From contig OX578155.1 in NCBI GenBank assembly GCA_951213105.1, forward strand, positions 35,874,484-35,938,483: a stretch of DNA of 64,000 nucleotides. Direction: 5' to 3'. This stretch comes from Amaurobius ferox (taxonomy: Eukaryota > Arthropoda > Arachnida > Araneae > Amaurobiidae). Positions within the stretch are counted from its first letter, which is position 1. The number at the start of each line of letters is the position of its first letter. The notes beneath the pieces are model-generated. The model was not told the origin of the DNA. It searched no databases and was given only the letters and a program-made list of their open reading frames with translations. Of the stretch, positions 45,171 to 56,929 are shown piece by piece. A program made the translations under genes and the position numbers.

Positions 45171-45431
45171 GTCTGCTCTATCAAGATATCACTAACTAAA
45201 TGTGTTACATCTTTTGGAGGTGCCAAATAATGATATATCATCATAGAGTGGAGTGAGACCGTTTCAGGGCATGAAATGAGAAAGGGGTGTTGCATATGGG
45301 TCTGCTCTATCAAGATATCACTATAACTAAATGTGTTATATCATTAATTGGCACATCCAAAAGATGTATCATCATGGAGTGGAGTGGAGAGAGACCGTTT
45401 CAGGGCATGAAATGAGAAAGGGGTGTTGCAT
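45171..45431 (+). repeat. Tandem duplication with an inverted internal 28-bp block
   Basis: Two units of about 130 bp (from GTCTGCTCTATCAAGATATC, 45171 and 45300, to GGGGTGTTGCATAT) are nearly identical except for one block. The block at 45207-45234 in unit 1 appears in unit 2 (45340-45367) as its reverse complement with two differences. Sequence on both sides of the block stays in the same orientation. Confidence 0.85.
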
Positions 45432-47160
45432 ATAATTACTTTGAAATTTTGTTCTTTTGGACAAGTTTCAGCTCATACAAAATGATGATTTTTTATTCAA
45501 TATTTTTTTTAAACAACTGTGCTTATAAATACTAGTGAGGCCCTTGAGTGTTCTGCACATAAGTAATTTAAAAACTGATTTATTCATGGAATATCTACTA
45601 TAATAGAATACAACGCTCTATCACTGTCTGCATAGCCACAACACAAAAGGATATATTATAACATCTATTGTTGTGTTGTAAATACATAAAAATGAATTCA
45701 ATATCCAGCTTCACTTTCAGTATCTCATGTCATACGCAACATAAAGCACTAGAATTCTCCACTGTTGTAAAAATGGGTCCAATATCTGGCTTCATTTTCA
45801 GTATCTGAGGTCGTCATTCAATATAGAACTCCAGAATATTGCTCTTTCTATATAGATTTAAGGTGTTAAAATATAAAGCCACAAGTTATGGCAATATTAA
45901 GTACTGGGAGATGCATCGCCATACAATTCGTATTTCCAAGATTAACAGTGATTGAAATAACAATGACAGAAATCAAATAATGCAGCTGTTAAACATGGCT
46001 AATAGAATTTCATCATTACATTACCATGTCAGAAATGAATGTGTAAGGGTTGTTGAGCACCAAAATTTGAACTAACATTGGGAAATAAATTATACACTAA
46101 AAGGAGGTATAGTATTTTAAAATCTTCATTGCTGTTAAAAATAATGAAATACATGTCAGAAATGACAGTTAATATATATCAAAATGAGTAATAAAATTGT
46201 GTTTTTATCTTATCTGTTAATAGCAAAATCCTAAAACTTCAAACATATATGGAACAAAACTAGTGTTCTTCAACTGACTTAAAATATTTTATTTTAGGTC
46301 AGTTGCTATGTCGCCATCTAATGGATGAACAGGATGATTTTTTGGGCAATATCGTAATGTCATAGATTCTCAGAGACAAATGTGTTTCAGCAATTTCACT
46401 AAATAATATAAAAATTTTATAAAAATATTTTTTTCACAAGTCAATATATAATTTCTTAAACGTCACCCAATTTCCATTGTGTAAGTTTTTACTGGTGTAA
46501 TTAGAAGATGAAAACACATCCCTGGGTATACAGTGACAGAAATGACAAATTTGCATTTTTATTCAAAATATATTTGTACAATGTTTCAATTCACCACATT
46601 TTATTTGCATTTGAAGTCAAAAGTGCATGTAATACTATGGAAAAGTATTTTTTGTTGAAAAATATGTGGAAAAGATTGTATTCTAAACAAATACTAAAAA
46701 AAAATATCTACCTTATTTATTTAAAACTCAAGGGACACAAAATTGACAATTATCAGATATCCAGCCATATATATACTATTTTTCCATTTTACAACTTGAA
46801 CTTTAAACTCGCAATATGCTGCTTTTTTATGTAAGCAGTTATGTGAATTATATTACATGAATTGTCCCATATAAAAACAACAAAATAAAAATATACAGTT
46901 ACAAGATTATGCCAGTCATTAGTTACTTATCTTTTGATTTTTTTTAGTTCATAAATGTAATTAGACATTGAAGTTATTAAGTTCGCAGAATTGTGGATGT
47001 CATATAATAATTAGTCTACATTTGTCCATGGACATTAGGAATGCAAGAGCTATACTTTTATTCTGATAATGATTGTGAGACAAATAGAACTAAATACTAT
47101 GGAATAATGTTTGAAAAAGTTGAAGACTCACTCCAGAGACTGAGTAGTAAGTTACCAGAC
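45432..47160. other. AT-rich, no credible gene
   Basis: The longest ORF (46508-46834) has the Lys/Ile/Asn/Tyr/Phe bias expected of random AT-rich sequence and no motif. Confidence 0.5.
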
Positions 47161-47232
47161 ACTAGAGAGCAGATGCTCTGGGACAGCTAGTATATTATAT
47201 TTACTCATGGGACAGCTAGTATATTATATTTA
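47161..47232 (+). mobile_element. Helitron-like 3' terminus, partly duplicated
   Basis: A hairpin AGAGC-AGAT-GCTCT (about 47166-47179) is followed about 7 bases later by CTAGT (CTAG 47187-47190), the plan of a Helitron 3' end. GGGACAGCTAGTATATTATA is repeated once more at about 47208-47230. No 5' end or Rep/helicase gene is seen. Confidence 0.45.
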
Positions 47233-47409
47233 CTTAAAAAATATATATATACAATATACATATTATTCATACTATTACTTCTATGATATATTTCTTTTAA
47301 ACCCATAATTTTAAACCCATACTCGATGAAAAGGATGAATACAAAACATAATTAAAAAATTTATAATTGCATTATTTGAAATGAAACAATCTCTACATAC
47401 TAATTACCA

Positions 47410-49008
47410 AGTGTTTGTCAGTCTGTCACGCTTTTAGGCACTTCCCGAATAGATAGAGACTTGTAATTTGGTACACAAGTCAATCATTCGATAAAATCAT
47501 CTGGAAAAATTGTATTTCCCAAATGTGTTCTGTAGAGAGGGTGCTTCACACCAAAACGTTCGAAAAGTGAAATGTTACAAAAGCATGCTTTGCGATGAGA
47601 GACAGACTTCAAATTTAGTGTATAGGTAAATTATTTGAAAGGAAGAAAATGTGCAATTTCAGATTTCCAATATTTTCTACTAAAGGGGGTGTCGCACACC
47701 AAAATGTTTGATTTGCTGAATAAATAAGAAACAGATCCTTTAAAATTTGATAGAGGTTTGAAATTTGGTATATGGGCTAACCATTTAATGAAAACACCTA
47801 AGACGAATATAGTTTTTCAAAAATGTTTGTTGAAGGGAATGCTCCAGAGAAAAGCATTCGAAATGTGAATTGATAAAAAAACATGCTTTGGGATGAGATA
47901 GATTTTTCAAATGTGGTGTATGGGTAGATAGTTTGGAAGGAAGAAAGTGTACAATTTCAGTTTTCCATTATTTTCTACTTTAGGGGTGCCTGACCACAAA
48001 ATGTTCAATTTTCGGAATAAAGGAGAAACACCCCTTTTAAAACATGATTGAGACTACTTGATATTTGGTATATGGGCGAATCATCTGATAGAAAACCCAA
48101 GAAGAATGGAGTTTTTCAAAAATGTATACTTAGGGGGTAGGTACTTCACACAAAAACATTCGAAAGGTGAAATAATAGAAAAAGCATACTTCGCGATGAG
48201 ATAGACTTCAAATTTGGTGTACAGGTAAATAGTTAGAAAGGAGGAAAGCATGCAATTTCAGTTTTCCAATATTTGCTATTGTTTGTAGGGGGGGGGGGCA
48301 CTCGCTAAAATATTCAATTTGATGAACTACTGAAAAATGTCTCCTTTATAGTGTGATAAAAGCTTGAAATTTAGTATACAGGCATACATTTGATAAAAAA
48401 AAACCGAGATGAATACGGGTTTTCAAAAATGTTTATTTAAGGGGGTGCTACACAGAAAAACGTTCGAAAGGTGAAGTGATAGGAAAAACATGCTGTACGA
48501 TAGAATAGAGACTTCAGATTTGGTGTACGAGTAGATAGTTTGAAAGGAAGAAAGTGTGCAATTACAGATTTCCAATATTTGCTACTTTAAGGGGTGCTGC
48601 ACACCAATATATTCAATTGTCTGAATATATGAGACACGCTTCCTTTTAAATGTGATAAAGGTGTGATATTTGGTATACGGGCCAATCTGATAAAAAACCC
48701 AAGACGAACCAAGTTTTTCAAAAATGTTCATTTATGGGTGTGCTCTACAGAAAAATGTTTGAAATTGGAAATGATAAAATAGTTTGCTTTGGGACGAGAT
48801 AGAAACTTGGTGTACGTGTAGATAGTTCGAAAGGAAGAAGTGCACAATTTAAATTTTCCAGTATTTTCTTCTTTACCCTCTAAAGATTTCTGCACACCAA
48901 AATAATCGATTAGCTAAATAAATGTGAAACACGAATTATTCAAAATTTCACATTATTCAGGGGCTGCTTATTGTGAGACCATTGATTTCCAATGGGTATT
49001 CGGCTAGT
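47410..49008 (+). mobile_element. Dimeric ~300-bp satellite ending in a Helitron-like terminus
   Basis: About five repeats of roughly 300 bp follow one another. Each is made of two related halves of about 150 bp, one with GCACACCAAAATGTTCGATT (near 47690, 47990, 48295, 48600, 48890) and one with ACACCAAAACGTTCGAAA... (near 47540, 47840, 48145, 48445, 48740). Both halves share a TTGAAATTTGGTATA...GGG stretch. The block ends with the hairpin CCATTG-ATTTC-CAATGG (48979-48995) and CTAGT (CTAG 49004-49007). Helitron-like non-autonomous elements often carry such internal tandem repeats. No protein is coded. Confidence 0.6.
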
Positions 49009-50283
49009 ATATATACTAATTATTGTGCACAACAAACAATAGATGCAAAGGGTATATAAAAATATCAACAATACTTTGTTCAAATTATCAACTTAAATTA
49101 TTTAACATTTTAAACAGATTAACAGTAGGTGAAAAGATAATTTATTTCAAAATATTAAATAATATTTTTAACCTAACTAGATTAACAGTAGAATAACATT
49201 TTAAACAGGAAACTTGCCTGCCAGCCATGGATTTGGAAATGATAACTTGCCAGCATGGAACACTGCAACATTCCTAAAATTGTAACACTTAAGTGTTACA
49301 ATTACATTTATTTATTTTCCTTAAGGAATATAAACTTAAAAGTGCTTAAATTTTATGGGGATAAATTAGTGGGTACTTTTTTTACTTATGGATATGCAAA
49401 AACAAAGAATTCAAATAAAAGTATACAATGGTATCCAAAAATAAATATACTTAATATGAATTACAAATGCACGATTTTAAAAAACATGTTAGACATAAAT
49501 GAACTTTTCCAATTTTTAAGACTAAACAGAAATTAATGATTATAAAAATATACTATTTTCCACTAAAACTTTTAGAAGGAATGTGAATAATTGAACCAGG
49601 TTTATTTAAACAATGATTAATGGGGAAGTTGCATAGGTCAGCGACAAACACACAGAACAGCATGACACATATACAACTTAGCCTAAACAGATTTTAAACA
49701 AAATATACATGAACTACTTAAAGTGTGAAAAGATAATAATTTGGCTATTTTTTACATTTTAACTTCCCCTTTAACTTTTCCTACCTATAAAAATTCAAAC
49801 AATATGGCAGTTTGATGAGTAATGTGAAATGTGTGCATTAGATTTTAACAAATACACTTTGAGAAGTATTTTAAGAATAAATTATTGCACTGATTATAAA
49901 GTGAAAGAAAAAAAAAAAAAAAAAAAAGAACTGCCTATTATTCTTACAAAGGGTTGATAATAATAACAAAACATTCTAAATATAGTGTGATGCATTACTT
50001 TCAAACATAAGACATGATATTTAGAAAGATGAGATATTCTTTAGTACATTTTTTGCATACCAGTAAACCATTCAGGGCTCCATATTAGCTACGTGTAAAC
50101 AGTTGAAATATTAATTAAGGAGATGCTTTTGTCTACTGCACCAACCCTTAGGAATCGTTTTTAATGAATTATGTAACCAATTAAAACCGAAACTGAGGCA
50201 AAAACCAAATTCTTCATGTATAAAAATATATGCCCATAATTATGACTTCAACATTCTTCTTAGCATATGTAAATAAAATGTAT
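49009..50283. other. AT-rich, no credible gene
   Basis: The ORF 49255-49536 (93 codons) is again of random AT-rich composition. An A-run lies near 49910-49928. Confidence 0.5.
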
Positions 50284-50604
50284 ACAACTTCTGAATATGT
50301 TGTTGTTGTTGAAACCCAGACCGTCCGACCTACCAGAAAGGTGTAAGGTAACAGTTTGGACGGTCGGGAAGTGCCACCCAATTTAGACCGGAACCCAGTG
50401 GGAGAGGCATCCACAGGGACCGTACCCTCCTTCCCCTACCACCAACCTCACGGAAGGACTTTCGGACCCACATGTTTAACGTGATCGTACTTCGCATGAA
50501 CACGGCAGCAGTTTTGGCAGTGGCTGGAATCGAACCCGGGCCTACCGAGTGCAACTCCAGCGCGCTAACCAATGGGCTACCGCGCCCACAACTTCTGAAT
50601 ATGT
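50284..50604 (-). mobile_element. Full-length tRNA-derived SINE with 17-bp target duplication
   Basis: The best-preserved copy (50301-50587, 287 bp, minus strand). It has the tRNA-like head starting GGGCGCGGTAGCCCATTGG, the B box GGGTTCGATTCC, a central body with GTGGGTCCG and GTACGGTCCCTG, the tail stem GACCGTCC with GGACGGTC, and a (CAA)n end. Perfect 17-bp copies of ACAACTTCTGAATATGT flank it (50284-50300 and 50588-50604). Transcription would be by RNA polymerase III from the internal boxes; mobilisation needs a LINE enzyme. ORFs over the body are shadows. Confidence 0.95.
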
Positions 50605-51023
50605 AATAAAATATCTAATTATTCCTTAAACAAAATTTGTCAGCTAGGCAAAGGATACTGCTGTATTATTTTGGCTGTTGAAAAATACATATAACAAAAT
50701 GCAGGTTATACATTTAAACACTGAACACAAATGAACTGAAATGTAACTTACTGCTAAAATCTTAATTTGGTACATATAAATACAAAATAAATTTGAAATT
50801 ATTCATACCTATTAGTTCAAAATACAATGCAAACCGAGAATAAATATATTTTTAAGAGCAAACTAGATATTAAAATTTAGTAACATAACAGTTGTCAATA
50901 TTTTGGCAGTTTACTATTAATTGTAATGAAAAAGTACTAGCATTTTAAATATCAACTATCCACAAGAATGTCAAGTTGATAAAATATAATTTTTTACAAG
51001 AGGGAAAACCATAGTCACAGAAC

Positions 51024-51114
51024 CTCCCACCAGCTGTGGTGGAGGTGTTTGTTCTCAAAGCATGAAATCATGCTCTCAATGCAGTGATTAGCAATGTTGA
51101 TCGCTGCACTGAGA
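51024..51114. repeat. Two small hairpins in a GC-richer patch
   Basis: TCTCAATGCAGTGAT (51074-51088) can pair with ATCGCTGCACTGAGA (51100-51114) across an 11-base loop, with two G-U-type positions. Just before it, CTCCCACCAGCTGTGGTGGAG (51024-51044) is another hairpin. The stem is too short for a usual microRNA precursor; it is noted only as structure. Confidence 0.5.
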
Positions 51115-51779
51115 ACACGAGAAAAAAGTATAAGGACATCATCAGAAGTATAAGGACTGCATCAAAATATGCAGAATATACTTTATTTTGAGCAATAAAA
51201 ATATCTTAATGTGCACCTTTTCCCACTTTTTTGTGTAAGATATGAATTAAACTTTTAAACAAATTTCTGTGCATGGAAAGAGTATAAATTTAAACAGTAT
51301 GAACGCTGCCCATAGAACTTTTTCCAGAGTGCTGGGGAGGCAGACCACTGATGTCAGTGGGGAAAACTCAAGGATAAGACGTACAACATTCACTAGATTT
51401 ATGTCCACCTTTGTGACCTTGAATGTCCCGGGGGGAGAGAGGCAAGTGCCCCCTCTTGCAGTTCCCTATGGACACCCATGATAAATAGCTATAATTTTCA
51501 CAAAACTACAAGTTGCACGCTACACAATTGAATTATGAGTGAAAATATACATAAAATACAGTAATTTTTATTTAGAGGAAGGGAGCTTTTTAATGACAAG
51601 ATCATGTACTTTAATATGAAGGTGGGAAGGCTTTGAGTGTTATTCTTAAATATTCAACTAATATCCACTAACACTTATTAGCTTTTGCCTAATCAAATAC
51701 CAAGTATTAACTATATGCTGCCAATGTTATTAACTGTAATTACATATTGTATATTATTACTACCTATTAACATGTCTAT

Positions 51780-53170
51780 TTTCAACATCTCGCATTCATC
51801 TTTTTTACCCATACTGGTGAAAAGTCTTTCACTTGTATGTAAAGATGTGGATCGGAAAATTTTCTGCTATGTTTTCCGGAAAAATTTCCATTTTTTTTTA
51901 ATTTATAATTAATTTTAAAATACAATGTAATACTCATTCCAAACTGTATTTTTTAAGAACAAGTAGCTTTACAGAAAGTTTTTGATCATTGAGTTTTCTA
52001 ATTTTAAAAAAGAAAATGAAGGAGGATAGGGAACAAATGTGTGTATGTGAAGAATGAATGACAATCAAAAGAGTACAAGGAACATTTTACTCATTCACAG
52101 AAAAGGCAAAGTTTTAAGAAGCCTATTCTTTCAGTATTATGTTCTCCAAAATTTATAATATAAACAAAATGGAATGTTTTCACAAATTCTGCTGAGATAA
52201 AAAGCTTTTCAGAGTTTTCCCCAGGATCCAGAAAGGGACAGGGTGCTGTTACCAAGAAAAGGGACACAGTTTCTTATTTGTATGATATTTATGCTTGGGG
52301 TTTCTATGACGAAAATAAGTATTGCAAAAAATGTAAACACTTTTGACTGTTATACCTCTGAATCTAATAAATAAAAATGTGAATATATTTTCTAGTTTTG
52401 TCAATAATATGATCCAGATTGTGAATATATAAAATTAATTTAATTTTTTTAGTATTTTGCACTTGTTTTTTGAAAATTTATAAAAGTATCAGTTCGAACA
52501 AGTGTTTTTTTTTTCCTTTTCTTCATTTGAAATATTTTGGAAATCATAAAAAACATATAAATAGTAATCGACAAAATGTGCATTAAGAAATTTAGTTGCT
52601 AAATCTATATTTATATTTAAAAGAAGCTCTTATGGTATATACATATTCAAGTACATATTTATGTGCCACTAGGCAAGTTTATAGATTAAGTGAAATGTAA
52701 ATTCTGGTCAGAAAAATTTAATTTATATACCGAAAAGCAAGTTAATCAAATAATTTTATATTTTAACCTTAAGTCTATGGTCAAAGTATGCAGATGAAAT
52801 ATGGGTTGAAGGCCCAGACCACACGACCAACCCAAGGGTTTATGGTAAAGATGAAATATGGGTGAAAACTAAAGTACTAGCTAGCTATAAACAGTTACTG
52901 AGTAATTTGTAGCACTTTGAAAGCCTGTAAACAATATAAATGAGTCTGAATAAATCAAGTATAGCTTTATTGAATTTTACTGAAGGTTTATATTACAAAA
53001 TGTTATTCTCACAAAACTGTTTTGGTTTCATTGGACTGGAGCCACTGTCACTGTGTTATTTAGTACTGATGAAAAGGTTCCTTTTTTTTGTGAACAAATT
53101 TATCATTGAATAAATGCTATTTTATATATTAAATGTAATTATAGTCTTGGGAAATCAATAGAATTGCCCC
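51780..53170. repeat. Segment B of inverted segmental duplication (right copy)
   Basis: The reverse complement of about 11860-12900. At its left edge (about 51810-51838) the plus strand still reads a finger linker (THTGEKSFTC), so it too adjoined a zinc-finger array, of which only this scrap remains. The Tigger element of the left copy is absent. A 42-bp SINE-tail insertion with target duplication lies at 52807-52848. Confidence 0.78.
52792..52863 (-). mobile_element. Tail-only SINE fragment (42 bp, third variant) with 15-bp target duplication
   Basis: The insert (52807-52848, minus strand) ends in GGTTGGTCGTGTGGTCTGGGCCTTCA in SINE sense. It matches the first unit of the array at 42187-42248. 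Perfect 15-bp copies of AGATGAAATATGGGT flank it (52792-52806, 52849-52863). The left copy of segment B appears to lack it, which would make it an insertion after the duplication. Confidence 0.82.
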
Positions 53171-53579
53171 CACTCAGTTTTTTTTCTAAGTACAAAAATG
53201 TGCCAAGTTGGCACGTTTCTCAGTGTTTTGATATTAACTCCTCTCCACTAAAATGACATATAATTCTGTATTTTAAAATAGGCTCCTTCTACCAAAGTGT
53301 ATTCTTCAGTTCGTATTCTTCTCTCGTTCGTATTCCCTACGTATTCTTCAGTTTTATGAACTAGAATTTTTAATGTAAAGGATAGTGGAATTCTATTTGA
53401 ATAAAAGTGAATACTCAAAGGGTTACAAAATAACATTTTTATGCATTCTAAAGATATTGCTTAACTTGTGCATGCATATGCAGATTAAAAAACTTTTACA
53501 ATTTTAGAAAACATATTGAAACACACGAAATATTTTGTGATTTTAAATCAATTTCAAAAATTTATAACTCGAAACTTCG

Positions 53580-54290
53580 AAAATTTTAGGACTATAGAAA
53601 TTTATTAAAAGGACGATCAGACTTGAAAGAAATTTAAGAAAAACTATACTTAACAAAAAGATTGTACTTTAACAAAATTTAAAAAAATAGCAATACTTTA
53701 AAAAAATTACAAACTTAAAAAAAGATTGGTCTTTAATGAAATTTAAGAAAAAACGATACTTAGAAAAAAAATTGTACTTTAACAAAATTCATGAAAAAAA
53801 AAATTATTGGACTTTAATGAATGAATTTTTAAAAAACGATACATTGAAAAAGATTGAACTTTAACGAAATTTAAGAAAAATGATACTTATGAACGTATAT
53901 ACTTGTTTAACATACTTTAAAAAATTACAAAATTTAAAAAAACAATACTTAGAAAAAAGATTGTACTTTAACAAAATTTAAAACAAAACAATACTTAAAA
54001 AAAGATTGTACTTTAACAAAATTTAAAACAAAACAATACTTAGAAAATTTATGAAATTTAAGAAACTAATTGAACTTTAACTAAATTTAAGAAAAAACAG
54101 TACTTTGAAAAATGATTGAACTTTAAGAAAATACGATACTTTGAAAAATGGTGAGATTTGAACGAAATTTAAGAAAAACTATACTTAAAAAAAATTAAAC
54201 TTTAAAGAAATTTAAGAAAAATGATACTTCAAAATTAAAAAAGCAATACTTGGATAAAAGATTGTACATCAACAAAAATCCTAAAATATA
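53580..54290 (+). repeat. Degenerate A-rich minisatellite (~45-bp period)
   Basis: The motif AAAAAGATTGTACTTTAACAAAATTTAA, followed by a run such as AACAATACTTA, recurs about a dozen times with base changes and gaps. The clearest neighbours are near 53960 and 54003 (44-bp spacing). It lies between segments B and A of the right copy and is absent between them on the left. Confidence 0.7.
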
Positions 54291-54469
54291 CTAAAAAAAA
54301 GATACTTATAATTACGAGAACCATTTTATAAACACGGGAAATCATAAATGACAATTTCAAAACATGGGATGAATAAATAAAAAAACTAACTTTTGTGTAA
54401 ATGTTCTTATATCTACATTTTCACTTACATCCACACAAACACATTTTCTTGAACATACACGTTCCCATA

Positions 54470-55450
54470 CAAATTTCTGAGTCCCACTTTCATATTTCAT
54501 ATTCTGCTTTTGTGCATTTTTTATGTCTTCTCCTCCTTCAAAAAACTATTGGGATGGGGGGGTGGGGGGCTATGGGTCCCACCACTTGAGTGGTGTTCGA
54601 CCCTCTCTATGGACTGCCATAGTCAGATACACAGCTGCTAGTTATTGCATGAACTGCAATGGGAGTAAATCCACTATGCGAATAAAATGTTTGCATAACA
54701 TGCATATCGTCATTGCATGGAGTAGAGTTATTGTTATATTTTATATAATGTATAATACATCCTTCTGCATAGTGGTTAGATCAGCACCATCTATATAAAT
54801 TTCTAAGTCCTCCTTCATATTTCATTTTCCTCTTTTGTATATTTTTCATGTCTTCTCCTTTTTTAAAAAGTTTTTGGGGAGTCCAGCCCTCACCACTTGA
54901 GTGGTATCCGACCCTCTCTAGGGACAACTGTGGACACAGTCGATCTTGATAGCTATTATATGAACTGCAGTGGGAGTCCCATTTGTTGCTACTTTTGCAG
55001 GCAGCAGAGGTAAGCAGTCTACAACAAGAAAGCTATTACAAATAAAGAGATTTTTCAAGAAGCAACTAGGCTGGTCCCTAAAGGTGGTTTATAAATAATA
55101 TAAAGAAAATATGTTATCCCATATTTCACTAAAGTCGGCTAAATTCGAAGCAAATGTACCGCATTAATCTAACAACTCCCCCCCCCCCCCCTCTCCTTCC
55201 TTTTCCCTCTGTTTTGATTGAATTGTCTGAATCAACATAAACATCAGACATCTTCCTTCAAATGGTACGAAGAACCCTAGCCTGGAAATGCATGTTTTTA
55301 AATATTTGTTTTAGAGCAAACATGCTTATAAAGTTTACATGTTCAGAACTTTATACTCCAGATAAATTATACTAAACATAGAATAATTGTAACAAAAATT
55401 TAAGTTGAGAAAAAAAAACTATTTCGAAAATTTTTATCAGATAGAAGAGG
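54470..55450. repeat. Segment A of inverted segmental duplication (right copy), with partial tandem copy
   Basis: 54670-55450 is the reverse complement of 7960-8760. The part with CTTCTCC...CCACTTGAGTGG...CGACCCTCTCT occurs twice here (about 54525-54660 and 54850-54980), so a piece of segment A was duplicated in tandem. A run of C at about 55178-55192 matches a G-run at 8239 in the other copy. Confidence 0.75.
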
Positions 55451-55704
55451 GAATGTATGTGCTTAATATTCCCTTTTCTGTTTTGTTTCTTTTAATGGAG
55501 AAAAGAAGTAATGTGGGGGCTGTCAATCTTCTTTTCTTTGCTACTACATCACTGTTCAGCATAACCTTTTTCCTTTCTTTGAAGTAAAAGGGGGCAGGCA
55601 GAGGTAACACAAGATCAAAAAGGGAGGTAAAGAGCAAGAGAAAAGGCTTTCGGAATTACCTGAGGTCTTAGAAGGTCTGGTTGATTTTCGTTTAAGGACA
55701 GACA

Positions 55705-55830
55705 TTGGTCTTAACAAAAGGCTAATTTGGGGATCTGCTAACAAAGGGGCAGAGAGGGCGCTCTTCTCATAACAAAAGGCAAGGAGGACACTGTTCTTGT
55801 AACAAAAGGACAGGCAGTGTGCTGCACCCT
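55705..55830 (+). repeat. ~30-bp tandem repeat with TAACAAAAGG core
   Basis: TAACAAAAGG or TAACAAAGGGG starts units at about 55711, 55739, 55770 and 55799, with diverged remainders. ORFs of 60 codons crossing it are not credible genes. Confidence 0.5.
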
Positions 55831-56214
55831 TCCAAAACTGCCTGGGGAAAACTCTGTACTTTTATAGTACTAAATTTATGCTTGACTCCTCTTGCAAATT
55901 GTCTCTTTTTTCACATGGTACTCACTTGTTCAATTACAATCGGGTATTTTTTAAACAACTTTTAATATTAAATAAAATAATTTATTTTTTAAGGGCGGAG
56001 TCCTTTTTTTAATTTAGATTTTGTTTATGAGATATTTTACTTTTTATGCAGTTTTGAAGTGAAAAATTTTCTTTCATACCAGCACTTCTATCAATTTCTC
56101 TGTTTTATAGCGCAAAATCTGTAGCATACAAAAATATAAAATTTTTTACATTCATATAGAAATAATTGGATAACATGATGAAATAAAATGTTTACTGATT
56201 TAAACTTTAGTTCG

Positions 56215-56338
56215 GTTTGAAATAACTTGCAAAGCGAGCTCTGGAAGTGAAGCAAATAAAAGCTGAAGCCTCCTGACTTGCAAAGCGAGTTACAGGGGTT
56301 GGCAAAGCGTAGCAAGCAGGGCGCAGAGCCCCCCTAGT
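56215..56338 (+). mobile_element. Helitron-like 3' terminus
   Basis: GCAAAGCGAG occurs twice (about 56228 and 56280). The block then ends with GGCAAAGCGTAGC, a hairpin-forming GGGCGCAGAGCCCCC and CTAGT (CTAG 56334-56337) before AT-rich DNA. This resembles the GC-rich 3' ends of arthropod Helitron/Helentron elements. The 5' end was not found and no Rep/helicase is present. Confidence 0.5.
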
Positions 56339-56929
56339 ATAATTTATTATTATATATATAATAAACTAGTAAATTTTTTCCTTTGAATTTATCAGTAGGC
56401 ATTGAAAGGAATGCAATAAAATATTTAATGCACTTTTCAATTATAAACACTTCTTAATTTTTTAGAATATACTTTATAACATACTTTTTATACCTATAAT
56501 AAACAGTAAATTATTTATGATTCTGATAATTTTTGACAATATTTAATTATTTCTCATGCTATTCCTTTTGTGCAATGCCTTTAAATTGAAATTTTGAAGA
56601 TAAAACACATTACTATAAATGAAATAGAATGTTTTTTACAAGTTTTTAAAAGCAAGCATATTTAAAAGAAATAACAAATTGTAGCTGCAAATTGCAGTAT
56701 AGATATAAGATTTTTCATGCATAGACTTTTTTATTTATTTCTAAATTTAAATCTTTTTTAAACATTGTTACATAATATATGTTTAACTGTAGCTGTAATA
56801 TAAGAATGAATACTTTTAAAAGTCATTGAATATATTATTCCAGCTGAAATGTAATATAGAGAATAATTTTTAAATTTTCCACTGTAGAAAATTCTGCGTT
56901 TCAAAATTTTTTGGAAAATCCACATCTCT

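Noticed and set aside
47410..48960. Repeated short frames as a protein-coding repeat
   Set aside because: All frames have stops within each unit; the repeat is a satellite.
46508..49536. ORFs 46508-46834 and 49255-49536
   Set aside because: Composition is that of random AT-rich DNA (Lys, Ile, Asn, Tyr, Phe), with no domain or repeat support.
50330..50572. ORFs shared by many SINE copies (SFREVGGRGRRVRSLWMP)
   Set aside because: The same peptide appears at 40-42, 50 and 61-62 kb only because the SINE body is conserved. SINEs are non-coding and the frame is not kept in all copies.
51074..51114. Possible microRNA precursor hairpin
   Set aside because: The stem is only 15 bp with an 11-base loop, shorter than animal precursors, and there is no second-arm extension.
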